In this document: positions 9,360 to 17,566 of the stretch, one piece after another
Numbering within the stretch: position 1 is the stretch's first letter
Layout: each line of letters starts with the position of its first letter
From: CBDCNH01 sp965219015
Lineage (GTDB): Bacteria; Pseudomonadota; Alphaproteobacteria; Rhodobacterales; Rhodobacteraceae
Reading direction: 5' to 3'
DNA: 64,000 nt
Assembly (NCBI GenBank): GCA_965219015.1
Contig: CBDCNH010000018.1
Location: 1 to 64,000 of the forward strand
The notes under the pieces: generated by a model
Told to the model about the DNA's origin: nothing
Databases searched by the model: none
Seen by the model: the letters and a program-made list of their open reading frames with translations, nothing else
Program-made: the position numbers and the translations under genes

Positions 9360-9686
9360 TCAGGCGTCGGCCTTCTCGACGGCCTCGGTGAGCGCCTCGC
9401 CAAGCGACTTGATCTTCTCGGCCTTGTCGCCCTCGGACTTGCCCGCGAGCGTGACGGTCTCCTTGGCGAGCTTCGCGACGAGCTTCTTGATCGCCTCGCC
9501 GTCGAGTTCGTCCTTGTGCAGGTGCTTCTTCAACGCCTCGAGGTCGCGGACGATCCCCTTCACGCCGGGCGTTTCGACGTCCTTCAGGGTCTCCTCCCAG
9601 CCCTCGATGTTCTTGACGGCGGCGCTGATGGTGAAGCCCTTCACGCCCTCCTTGATATGCTTGATGGTCGCGGCGAACTGCGGCAT
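9360..9686 (-). CDS. Small Lys-rich helical protein of unknown function
   Basis: A 108-residue cytoplasmic protein without signal peptide or membrane segment. It is dominated by charged amphipathic helices (for example IKKLVAKLAKETVTLAG and AEKIKSLGEALTEAVEKA), Lys and Glu rich, with no Cys or Trp pair suggesting metal binding. I do not recognise the family. It converges on ftsK and is followed upstream by about 150 bases without a gene before the receiver protein on the same strand. Codon usage matches the GC-rich neighbours, so it looks native. It could be a nucleoid- or stress-associated factor, but nothing in the sequence proves this. Confidence 0.75.
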   Translation of the reverse strand: MPQFAATIKHIKEGVKGFTISAAVKNIEGWEETLKDVETPGVKGIVRDLEALKKHLHKDELDGEAIKKLVAKLAKETVTLAGKSEGDKAEKIKSLGEALTEAVEKADA

Positions 9687-9838
9687 CCGAAGACTCCGTT
9701 GCTTGAGTGATGTGGGGTGAGGTGCCGGCGCCCGGAGGCGCTCGGCGATGTCGCGGGCGCGCGGGACGCAGGGCGTCGGGGCGCGGCCATCACGAATTAG
9801 TGGGGCGCTTCAGCGGGTCAACACGGCCCGCCGGATTT

Positions 9839-10201
9839 TTACGCGGCGCGCCCGTGGTGCTCGACCATCGCCGCGAGGTCCTCGGGCGAGGTCCGCGCGC
9901 CTACGAGCCCGCAGGCGTTCGGGATGTGCCGGAAGATCGAGCCGTCGGAGAAGAACGTGGTGTTGGTGACGAAGAGCACCTTCGCCCCCGGCCGCCGGTA
10001 GCTGGCGAAATCCGCGACCGCGAGCGCGCTGCCGGCGGTGAGCACGAGGTCGAGCACGATCACGTCGACCGCGAAGCGCAAGAGATGGCGCACCGCCGCG
10101 TCCTCCGTCCCTGCCACCGCCACCGCCGCGCCCTGTCGCAGCAGATGCGCCTTCCACAGCGCCCCGAGCGCCGCATCGCTCTCCACGATCAGTACCTGCA
10201 T
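9839..10201 (-). CDS. Single-domain response-regulator receiver protein, atypical
   Basis: A 120-residue CheY-like receiver without an output domain. The N-terminal MQVLIVESD supplies the acidic metal site, DVIVLDLVL the phosphoacceptor Asp (near residue 47) and VLFVTNTT the conserved Thr. The strand where the invariant Lys-Pro normally sits reads LVGARTSPEDL, so the conserved Lys is missing and phosphotransfer behaviour may be altered. The start at 10201 has GAAGGG 9 bases upstream; a longer form to 10231 is less likely. The gene is divergent from the lytic transglycosylase, with a CtrA-type site between them. Its kinase partner is not in the window. Confidence 0.75.
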   Translation of the reverse strand: MQVLIVESDAALGALWKAHLLRQGAAVAVAGTEDAAVRHLLRFAVDVIVLDLVLTAGSALAVADFASYRRPGAKVLFVTNTTFFSDGSIFRHIPNACGLVGARTSPEDLAAMVEHHGRAA

Positions 10202-10247
10202 CGCCCGTGACCCTTCACCGCCCGCGGCCATCGGAGCGCCGAAAACC

Positions 10248-10272
10248 TTAACGGAGGCTTAAAATCCGTTAA
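10248..10272. promoter_or_regulatory. CtrA-type binding site (TTAA-N7-TTAA-N6-TTAA)
   Basis: TTAA at 10248-10251, 10259-10262 and 10269-10272. The first pair has the 7-base spacing of the alphaproteobacterial CtrA motif. The same bases form the inverted repeat TTAACGGA-N9-TCCGTTAA. It lies between the divergent receiver gene and the lytic transglycosylase, 47 bases upstream of the former's start. TTAA is rare in this GC-rich DNA, so the cluster stands out. Confidence 0.55.
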
Positions 10273-10371
10273 CACTTTTCAGCCGATGCGCGGACCTCCG
10301 CTCATCGGTCGGGCGCGTTGCGTCTCCGGGGCGGGCTGCTAGGCTTGCGTCACGCCACCCCCGGAGCCGCC

Positions 10372-11538
10372 ATGCGTCTTGCCCTCACCATCGTCTTCGC
10401 GCTCGCCGCAGCGCCTCTGGCGGCAGCACCCTGCGGCGGGCGCTTTCCCGCCTTCGTCGACGGCCTCGCCGCCGAGGCGGTCGCTGCGGGGCATCCAAAG
10501 GCATCCGTGAAGCGGTTCTTCGGCGGCATCCGGCAGGACCCGAAGGTGCTCGCCGCCGACCGCAGGCAGGGCGTGTTCCGCAAGACGTTCACCGAGTTCG
10601 CCCGCGCGCTCATCAGCCGCGACCGCATCGAGCGAGGGGCCGCCAACGCGCGGAAGTACGCGGGCCTCTTCGACCGGGCGAAGGCGGAGTACGGCGTCTC
10701 GCGCGGCGTCCTCCTCGCGTTCTGGGCGTTCGAGACCGACTTCGGCGCGGTGCAGGGCAACTTCAACACCGCCAACGCGCTCGTCACCCTCGCGCACGAC
10801 TGCCGCCGACCGGACATCTTCCGGCCGCAGGTAATGGCCGCGCTGACGCTCTCCGAGCAGGGCGCGTTCGATCCCGCCACCACCACGGGTGCCTGGGCGG
10901 GCGAGATCGGCATGGTGCAGATGCTGCCGAAGGACATCCTCGAGCGCGGCGTCGACGGCGACGGCGACGGCCGTGTGACGCTCAAGACCTCCGTCCCCGA
11001 CGCGCTCCTCTCCGGCGCGCGCGTCATCCGCGACCTCGGCTGGCGCGCGGGCGAGCCCTGGCTGCAGGAGGTGGTGCTGCCGGCGGACCTCGACTGGTCG
11101 CAGACCGGGCTCAACACCACGCTCCCCACCGCCGATTGGGCGCGCAGGGGGGTGCGGGCGCGGACCGGCAAGCTCGCGCCGGGCCTCAGCGCGTCCGTGC
11201 TGCTGCCGCAGGGACGCCACGGCCCGGCGTTCCTCGCCTACCCGAACTTCTCGGTGCTCTTCGAGTGGAACAAGAGCTTCGTCTACGTCACCACCGCCGC
11301 CTATTTCGCCACCCGCCTCGAAGGCGCGCCGGCGTTCGATCCCGGCGCCCCGGATGCGGGCCTCGACGGCGACGGCATGATGGCGCTCCAACGCAAGCTC
11401 GCCGCCCGCGGCCACGACGTCGGCGGCATCGACGGCATCCTCGGCGAGCAGACCCGCGAGGCCGTGCAGTCCGAGCAGGAGCGCCTCGGCCTCCCCGCCG
11501 ACGCCTGGCCCACGCCTGCGCTGCTGGGCCGGCTTTGA
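10372..11538 (+). CDS. MltB-like lytic murein transglycosylase with peptidoglycan-binding domain
   Basis: A 388-residue exported enzyme. An N-terminal signal peptide (MRLALTIVFALAAAPLAAAP) is followed by a GH103/SLT_2 catalytic domain, with the catalytic Glu in LAFWAFETDFG and the substrate segment GEIGMVQMLPKDI. A C-terminal PG_binding_1 domain (residues ~325-385, GDGMMALQRKLAARG and GIDGILGEQTREAV) closes it. It cleaves the MurNAc-GlcNAc bond, forming 1,6-anhydro ends, in the periplasm. There is no lipobox, so it is probably soluble. The start at 10372 places the signal peptide at the very N-terminus. The upstream CtrA-type site suggests cell-cycle control, which is an inference. Confidence 0.9.
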   Translation: MRLALTIVFALAAAPLAAAPCGGRFPAFVDGLAAEAVAAGHPKASVKRFFGGIRQDPKVLAADRRQGVFRKTFTEFARALISRDRIERGAANARKYAGLFDRAKAEYGVSRGVLLAFWAFETDFGAVQGNFNTANALVTLAHDCRRPDIFRPQVMAALTLSEQGAFDPATTTGAWAGEIGMVQMLPKDILERGVDGDGDGRVTLKTSVPDALLSGARVIRDLGWRAGEPWLQEVVLPADLDWSQTGLNTTLPTADWARRGVRARTGKLAPGLSASVLLPQGRHGPAFLAYPNFSVLFEWNKSFVYVTTAAYFATRLEGAPAFDPGAPDAGLDGDGMMALQRKLAARGHDVGGIDGILGEQTREAVQSEQERLGLPADAWPTPALLGRL

Positions 11539-11570
11539 ACATTTAAGTTTACGTTCTACAAAATAGATAG

Positions 11571-12486
11571 TCAGGACGGCTTTCTTGAAAGCCAGTTCTC
11601 GTAATTTTCACTTAGTTGGCTTCGAATGTTGCAGGCTGGCAGGATGCATATTCTAAATAGCCATAGGATCGAGATTGCATCGTGGCCCGAGGCTGCCGAC
11701 TTTCCGGAGTGAACCAAGTCTGCTCGTACTCTTCCTAAGCGCCTCATCTCTTCATCTAAAACCTGGATCTTTTATTTCCATTTCCAACAGCCGCTTCAAT
11801 GGCAATCCACAAATATAGCACTCTGGAAGATGGATTTGTAGCTCTCAACGCGGCACCGAATAGCTCCTCAATATCGGGCCTTAGAGAGATCTTTTGAGGT
11901 GTGTCGCCAGCAACATTTATCAGCGCGGACCTATCGCCCCAACATCTACATCTTCATTAAAACAATACTTCTCGTCCGTGGTGTGACTGGATCGATCAAG
12001 ATTGATGTCGTATGTACCATCGTTTACTAACCTAAATGCTGCAGGCCCAAATATCAAATTTACACGTAATGCGATTGATCTTCCGACTTTTTGCATCGGC
12101 CCCTCAGAGCACCCATCACAAGCTGTACTCAAGAGTATTCTCAGATGATTACCAGCCAAAAAAGATGATTGATGATGCACTCTTAGAACCCGGCTCTTCT
12201 TGAAATAAGAAAACGCCGCGGGAAATGAGGTCTCGGCCTCATCTAGTTTAAAAATATTAAACTTCATGAAAAAAGGTGAGCTATTTTCAACATGTCGAAG
12301 ACCTTTCTGCACGGTCTTCTCGTCAAGATTAGATGCCCAAAAGGCAGAATAGACGAAACGGTCGCCTCTCGCCCTCAGTTCAAGAACTTCAGATACGGAT
12401 GGCAGTATCCGAGTAAAAGGATTGCCAGCGTCCTGGTCCCCGATATGATTGAAATGTCCAAACACCCTTAACTGATCATCAGACAC
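11571..12486 (-). pseudogene. AT-rich HEPN-domain gene broken by two frameshifts
   Basis: The minus strand encodes one protein spread over three frames. From GTG 12486 it reads MSDDQLRVFGHFNHIGD to about 11940. After one base is added to the CCCC run at 11937-11940 (plus strand) it continues DRSALINVAGD ... RVLYLWIAIEAAVGNGNK. After one base is added to the TTTT run at 11770-11773 it continues IQVLDEEMRRLGRVRADLVHSG to the stop at 11571. Repaired length is 305 residues. RADLVH fits the R-x4-H motif of HEPN RNases and, with LYLWIAIEA, resembles Apea-like HEPN proteins. The frame is open up to 12513 without an ATG, so the 5' end may also be truncated. Base composition (24 of 60 G+C in 11941-12000) is foreign. 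Confidence 0.72.
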
Positions 12487-12543
12487 TTTCCAGCCCTTTA
12501 TTCTTTCTTGATATCAACGTTGCAGTGGCGTCCACCTTTGATT

Positions 12544-15500
12544 CTAGGCCACCAGCGCCTCCGCCGCGCGCAGGTCGACGCTGACGAGCTGGCTCACCCC
12601 CGGCTCGGCCATGGTGACGCCGTAGAGCCGGTCCATCCGCGCCATCGTCACGGCGTGGTGGGTGATGACGAGGAAGCGCGTCTCGGTCGCCTCGACCATC
12701 GCGTCGAGGAGGTCGCAGAAGCGCGCGACGTTGGCATCGTCGAGCGGCGCGTCGACCTCGTCGAGCACGCAGACCGGCGCCGGGTTGGCGAGGAACACGG
12801 CGAAGATGAGCGCAAGCGCGGTCAGCGTCTGCTCGCCACCGGAGAGAAGCGACAGCGACGCGAGCCGCTTGCCGGGGGGCTCGCACAGGATCTCGAGCCC
12901 GGCCTCGAGCGGATCGTCGGACGCCACCAGCACGAGCCGCGCCGACCCGCCGCCGAAGAGCCGCCGGAAGAGCCGTCCGAACTCGGCGTTGACCGTCTCG
13001 AACGCCGTCATCAGCCGCTCGCGGCCCTCACGATTGAGCGCCGCGATGCCGGTGCGGAGCGCGGCGACGGCGGCTTCGAGGTCGGCGCGATCGGTGACGA
13101 GCGCGTCATGCTCCGCGCCGATCGCCCGCGCGTCCTCCTCGGCGCGGAGGTTGACCGATCCCAGCGCCTCGCGTTGCCGATTGAGGCGGGCCACCTCGGC
13201 CTCGGCGACGGACGCGGGCGGGATATCACCGGAAGCGCCGGCGTCGGCGCGGACGGCGTCCGGCGCAGCGTCCATCCGTGCGCGCGCGTCCGCCGCCGCG
13301 CGGGCGGTGTCGTCCGCACGCGCCTCGGCCGCAGCGCACGCGGTCCGTGCGTTGCCCGCCACGCGCTCGGCCGCGCGCTCGGTGTCGGCGGCGCGGGTGC
13401 GCGCGTCCTCGGCCGCGGCGAGAACCTGCAGTGCGCGTCGCTCGCGCGCTTCGGCGGCGGCGGCCGCGTCGGCGACCCGGGCGCGCCGCGCCTCGATCCC
13501 GGCGGGTGCGGCGCGCGCATCCGCGAGCCGGGCTTCGGTCTCCGTGCGGCGCGCCGCAAGCTCGGCCGTTCGTGCGCCGGCGCGGCGGCGGCGCTCGTCC
13601 CAGGTGGCGCGGTCGCGCGCGATCGCTTCCGCGCGCCGGGCTCGCGCCGCACCCTCACGGCGCAGGCCTTCGGCATCGGCGGCCGTGCGAAGCATCTCCG
13701 CCCGCGCCGCGTCGAGGGCGTCGCGCCCCGCCTCGGCAGTGGCGCGCGCGGCGTCGAGGTCACCAAGGCCCGCGCGCGCTGCCTCCGCCTCGGCCATGTC
13801 GCGCTCGGCGGTCGTCGCGGCGTCCCGGAAGCGCGACACCGTGAGCGTGCCCGTGTCGTGACGCGCTCGGGCGAGGTTGCGGTCGGCCTCGGCTCGGGAA
13901 TGGGCGCGCTCGGCGGCGCCGCGCGCGTCATCGGCGGCGCGTCGCGACGACCGGGCGGCCAGTTCGGCGGCAACCGCTTCGGCCAGCGCCGCCGCGAGCA
14001 CCTCGTGCGCCTGTCGTGTCCCCGCGGCGCGGGCTTCGGCGGTGTCGCGCTCGCGCTCGAGAGCGGAGCGGCGGTTGACCTGGCGCAGGCGCTCCGCCGT
14101 CGCCGCAGGGGCTGTGGCGGCATCGGCCATGTACCCGTCCCAGCGCCAGAGGTCGCCAGCCACGCTGACCGCCCGCTGCCCCGGCGCGAGCAGCGCCTGC
14201 ACCGCATCGCCTGCCTCCGCCGCCACGACCCCGATCTGCGTCAGGCGCCGGGCCAGAACCGGAGGCGCCGCCACGTGACCGATGAGTGGCTCGACGCCCG
14301 CGGGCAGCGGCACCGCATCGAAGGGCCCGAGGTCCGTCCATCCCGAACCGCCGGTCCGGACGCCGAGCCGCAAGTCGTCGCCGAGCGCCGCGCCGAGGGC
14401 CAGCTCCCAGCCGGGCTCGACCGTGATCCGGTCGAGCATCTGCGTGGCCTCGCCCGTGTCCCGTGCGATCAGCCGGTCGAGCGCCGCGGCCTCGGCCTTG
14501 AGCGTCCGTGCCTCGCCTTCCGACGCGCTGCGCTCGGACCGCGCCGCCGTCTCCCGTTCCGCGAGGGTCGCCCGGCGCGCATCGGCATCGAGGAGCGCCG
14601 CCTCGGCCGACGCGCCGGCAGCCTCCGCTGCCGCCCGTGCGATGTCGGCGGCTGCGGCATCCGCCTCCGCACCGTCAAGGCCGGCGGCGGCCGCGGCAAG
14701 GTCGGCACCTGCCTTCGCCGCATCCGCCGTCACCCGATCCCGGGTCAGCCGTGCATCACCAAGCGCCCGCGCTGCTGCCTGATGCCGTGCGGCGAGCCGC
14801 GCCACGGCCTCCGCCTCGCCGGCCCGCGCATCCTCCAGGGCCGCCAGCGCGCTTGCCGCCGCGTGCGCCCTGGCATCCGCCGCACGCTCGGCATCGGCTT
14901 GTCCCGCGTCGGCGGTCGCAAGCGTCGCCGCTTCTTCCGCGAGCCAGGCCAGCGTCTCGCCGGCATCGCGATCGAGCGCCGCCTCGCGGTCGGCGTCGCG
15001 TGCTAGTTCCGCCGCCCGTGCCGTGAGCGCGCGCGCCGACGCCTCGGCTCGCGCGGCGTCCTCCTTGATCGACGCCGCTTCCTGCGCGAGCCGTTGCCGC
15101 ACGGCTGCCGCGATCGCCGTTTCGTCGCGCGCGGCCGGCAGCGCCGCCTCCGCTTCGGCCCGCGCCGCCTCGGCCCGCGCCGCCGCCGTCTCCGCCCGCG
15201 CCGCCTCGGCTCGCAGCGTGAGGGCCGTCGCCGCGGCCGCCTCCGCCCCGTCCGCCGCATCGCGCCAGCGGCGCCAGACGAGCGCGGCCTCGGCGCGCCG
15301 CAGCGACGCGCCGATCTCGCGGTAGCGCGCCGCCTGCCGCACCTGCCGTTCGAGACCCGCAAGCTGCACCGCCAGCGCCTCGACGACATCGCCGGTGCGC
15401 GCAAGGTTGGCCTCCGTCGCCGCGAGCCGCAGGTTGGCCTCGTGCCGCCGCGCGTGCAACCCCGCGACGCCCGCCGCCTCCTCGAGGATGCGCCGGCGCT

Positions 15501-15975
15501 CGGCGGGCCTGGCGGCGATCAGCTCGGCAATCTGCCCCTGTCGCACCAGCCCCGGCGAGAGCGCACCGGTCGAAGCGTCGGCGAAGAGGAGCTGCACGTC
15601 CCGCGCCCGCACCTCGCGCCCTGCCGCACGGTAGACCGACCGCGCGTCGCGCGTGATCCGCCGCGCGATCTCGAGCGTGTCGGCGTCGTTCATGCCCGCC
15701 GGCGCCCGGCGCTCGGCATTGTCGAGGACGAGCGCCACCTCGGCGAAGGCGCGCGCCGGCCGGGTGGCGGCGCCGGCGAAGATCACGTCCGCCATGCCGT
15801 CGCCGCGCATGGCCGACGCGCGCGTCTCGCCCATCACCCACCGCAGCGCCTCGAGAAGATTGGACTTGCCACAGCCGTTCGGGCCGACCACGCCGGTCAG
15901 CCCCTCGGCGATCGCAAGGTCCGTGGGGTCGACGAAGCTCTTGAAGCCGTTGAGCCGGAGGCGGGTCAGACGCAT
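12544..15975 (-). CDS. smc: Chromosome segregation protein SMC
   Basis: A 1143-residue structural-maintenance ATPase that forms the condensin core with ScpA/ScpB. The N-terminal head has Walker A GPNGCGKSN (residues 31-39). Two very long Ala/Arg/Glu-rich coiled coils flank a hinge near residue 510-640 (LGAALGDDLRLGV to PGQRAVSVAGDLW). The C-terminal head has the signature LLSGGEQTLTALALIF and Walker B VCVLDEVDAPLDD. The start at 15975 gives MRLTRLRLNGFKSF, the canonical SMC N-terminus; an upstream ATG at 16029 adds only an unconserved leader. scpA and scpB are not nearby. The AT-rich HEPN remnant begins within 60 bases of its stop. Confidence 0.95.
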   Translation of the reverse strand: MRLTRLRLNGFKSFVDPTDLAIAEGLTGVVGPNGCGKSNLLEALRWVMGETRASAMRGDGMADVIFAGAATRPARAFAEVALVLDNAERRAPAGMNDADTLEIARRITRDARSVYRAAGREVRARDVQLLFADASTGALSPGLVRQGQIAELIAARPAERRRILEEAAGVAGLHARRHEANLRLAATEANLARTGDVVEALAVQLAGLERQVRQAARYREIGASLRRAEAALVWRRWRDAADGAEAAAATALTLRAEAARAETAAARAEAARAEAEAALPAARDETAIAAAVRQRLAQEAASIKEDAARAEASARALTARAAELARDADREAALDRDAGETLAWLAEEAATLATADAGQADAERAADARAHAAASALAALEDARAGEAEAVARLAARHQAAARALGDARLTRDRVTADAAKAGADLAAAAAGLDGAEADAAAADIARAAAEAAGASAEAALLDADARRATLAERETAARSERSASEGEARTLKAEAAALDRLIARDTGEATQMLDRITVEPGWELALGAALGDDLRLGVRTGGSGWTDLGPFDAVPLPAGVEPLIGHVAAPPVLARRLTQIGVVAAEAGDAVQALLAPGQRAVSVAGDLWRWDGYMADAATAPAATAERLRQVNRRSALERERDTAEARAAGTRQAHEVLAAALAEAVAAELAARSSRRAADDARGAAERAHSRAEADRNLARARHDTGTLTVSRFRDAATTAERDMAEAEAARAGLGDLDAARATAEAGRDALDAARAEMLRTAADAEGLRREGAARARRAEAIARDRATWDERRRRAGARTAELAARRTETEARLADARAAPAGIEARRARVADAAAAAEARERRALQVLAAAEDARTRAADTERAAERVAGNARTACAAAEARADDTARAAADARARMDAAPDAVRADAGASGDIPPASVAEAEVARLNRQREALGSVNLRAEEDARAIGAEHDALVTDRADLEAAVAALRTGIAALNREGRERLMTAFETVNAEFGRLFRRLFGGGSARLVLVASDDPLEAGLEILCEPPGKRLASLSLLSGGEQTLTALALIFAVFLANPAPVCVLDEVDAPLDDANVARFCDLLDAMVEATETRFLVITHHAVTMARMDRLYGVTMAEPGVSQLVSVDLRAAEALVA

Positions 15976-16027
15976 GGTCGTCTCGCGAAACGAATCCTTC
16001 GCGCGAAGACTAACACGATATGGCGTC

Positions 16028-16516
16028 ATGATGTCACCGACCTACCAGATCGAGGAGCCTTGGCCGTGGCACGTCGGCCAGGACGCGAGCGCCATCGTGG
16101 CGCTGATCGCCGCGAGCTTCGCCCACATGGCCGCGCGGATCGACCCGCCTTCGTCCGCTGTGGGCCTCGAGGCCACCGCCGTGGCGGCGCAGGCAAGGTG
16201 TGGCGAGGTCTGGGCCATCGGGCGCGTGGAGGCGCCGTCGGGGTGCGTGTTCCTGACGCCACGACCGGACGCGCTCTATCTCGGCAAGCTTGCCGTCGCG
16301 GAAGGTGCCCGGCGGATGGGCCTCGCGCGGCGGCTGGTGACGCTCGCTGCGACCCGCGCCCGTGCGCTCGGGCTGCCGGCGCTCGAGCTGCAGACGAGGG
16401 TGGAACTCGTGGAGAACCACGGCGCGTTCCGCGCGATGGGCTTCACGGAGACGGCCCGCACGGCGCATCCCGGCTTTGCACGGCCGACGAGCATCACCTT
16501 TCGGCAGCGTCTCTAG
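16028..16516 (+). CDS. GNAT family N-acetyltransferase
   Basis: A 162-residue GNAT-fold acetyltransferase. The acetyl-CoA pyrophosphate loop is RRMGLARRLV (R/Q-x-x-G-x-A) near residue 98, preceded by the LYLGKLAV beta-4 strand and followed by LELQTRVELVENHGAFRAMGF, the usual C-terminal helix and strand. Substrate unknown. Two adjacent ATGs (16028 and 16031) are possible starts. The gene is divergent from smc with about 50 bases between, and its stop overlaps the stop of the convergent oxidoreductase by 4 bases (CTAG). Confidence 0.85.
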   Translation: MMSPTYQIEEPWPWHVGQDASAIVALIAASFAHMAARIDPPSSAVGLEATAVAAQARCGEVWAIGRVEAPSGCVFLTPRPDALYLGKLAVAEGARRMGLARRLVTLAATRARALGLPALELQTRVELVENHGAFRAMGFTETARTAHPGFARPTSITFRQRL

Positions 16517-17520
16517 GGCCGGAACTCCGGCGGGATGGCGTCGCGCCCGTCGAGCACGAGGTCGGTCATCAGCGCGGCGACGCCCGGGGCGAGGCCGAAG
16601 CCGATCTTGAAGCCGCCGTTGGCGATGAACTGGCCCGGCCGCCCCGGCCAGGGGCCGAGGACCGGCGCGCGGGTCGCGGCACGGGGGCGGACGCCGGCCC
16701 AGCGCGCGAGGACGGGCGCCGCAGCCAGCACGGGGCAGAGCGCCACGGCACGGGCGAGAAGCGCGTCGAGCGCCACGTCTGTCGCGTGCGGATCGTCGAA
16801 GTCGCGCTCGGTGGTGGAGCCGATGGCGGTCGTGCCGTCGGCATGGGGCACGATGTGGAGACCGTCGGCGAACACCTGTGGCAGCCCGCGCGCGTCATGC
16901 CCGAGCCGCAGCGCCTGGCCCTTGACGCCGGTCCCGAGCCGGGCCGTCACGAGCCCCGCGGCGCCGGTCGCCCAGAGTGCGGGAGCGGGCGCTTCCGAGA
17001 CCGGAGCGCCGGTCTCGATCCGGCCACCCAGCGCCAGCACGGCGGCTGCGAGCGCGGCGCACGCGCGCGGCGGATCGATGCGCGCGGCGAGCGTGTCGTG
17101 GACATGCGCCGCGGCCGGAATGCCCCATCCCGGCACGTCGCCATGCACGACCTTCCAGCTTGCGAAGCCCTCCCAGAGCGTCGCCGACCCGAGGCCGCGA
17201 GCTTCGGCGCGGGCGATCCCGTCCGGAGCGATCGGCTGCACCCGGCCGATCCGCGCGTAGCCGGTGGTCATCCCCGACACCGCCTCGACATCGGCCCAGA
17301 ACGCTTCCGACGCGCGCAAGCTCTCGAACTGGAAGGCTTTCTTGGCGTTCCACGCTTCCGGCACGTGCGGGGCGAGCGCGCCGACCGGGCCGCCGCTCGC
17401 GCCCGCGCCGATGTGCTCCGCTTCGCCGAGCGTGACCTTCGCGCCACGGCGGGCGAGCGCGAAGCCGCAGGCCAGCCCGAACACGCCGCCGCCGATCACG
17501 GTCACGTCGGGCGTTGCCAT
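16513..17520 (-). CDS. DAO-type FAD oxidoreductase, candidate MnmC oxidoreductase half
   Basis: A 335-residue FAD-dependent oxidoreductase of the D-amino-acid-oxidase fold. VTVIGGGVFGLACGFALARRG is the FAD Rossmann segment, and a second Gly-rich FAD element lies near the C-terminus (ANGGFKIGFGLAPG). The E. coli bifunctional MnmC carries such a domain to convert cmnm5s2U34 to nm5s2U34 in tRNA, fused to a methyltransferase. Here the methyltransferase half is the divergent neighbour mnmD, 46 bases away, so this protein may do the first MnmC step. That assignment rests on context; a DadA-like amine oxidase is the alternative. Start set at MATPDVTVIGG. Confidence 0.7.
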   Translation of the reverse strand: MATPDVTVIGGGVFGLACGFALARRGAKVTLGEAEHIGAGASGGPVGALAPHVPEAWNAKKAFQFESLRASEAFWADVEAVSGMTTGYARIGRVQPIAPDGIARAEARGLGSATLWEGFASWKVVHGDVPGWGIPAAAHVHDTLAARIDPPRACAALAAAVLALGGRIETGAPVSEAPAPALWATGAAGLVTARLGTGVKGQALRLGHDARGLPQVFADGLHIVPHADGTTAIGSTTERDFDDPHATDVALDALLARAVALCPVLAAAPVLARWAGVRPRAATRAPVLGPWPGRPGQFIANGGFKIGFGLAPGVAALMTDLVLDGRDAIPPEFRP

Positions 17521-17566
17521 TCGTGCCTGCCTTCCCCATCGTCGCGGCCGCAACCTAGGCGAGCCG

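Noticed and set aside
11541..11920. TTAA and AT-rich motifs in the island as regulatory sites
   Set aside because: In locally AT-rich DNA such tetramers are expected by chance; this stretch is better explained as the broken 3' part of the HEPN gene.
12508..15006. 832-codon open frame antisense to smc
   Set aside because: Shadow frame caused by high GC; repetitive Arg/Gly composition, no family signature, while smc on the other strand has complete motifs.
13000..15400. Ala/Arg repeat-like DNA inside smc as a genuine repeat array
   Set aside because: It follows the coiled-coil heptads of SMC encoded by GC-rich codons; no exact tandem unit.
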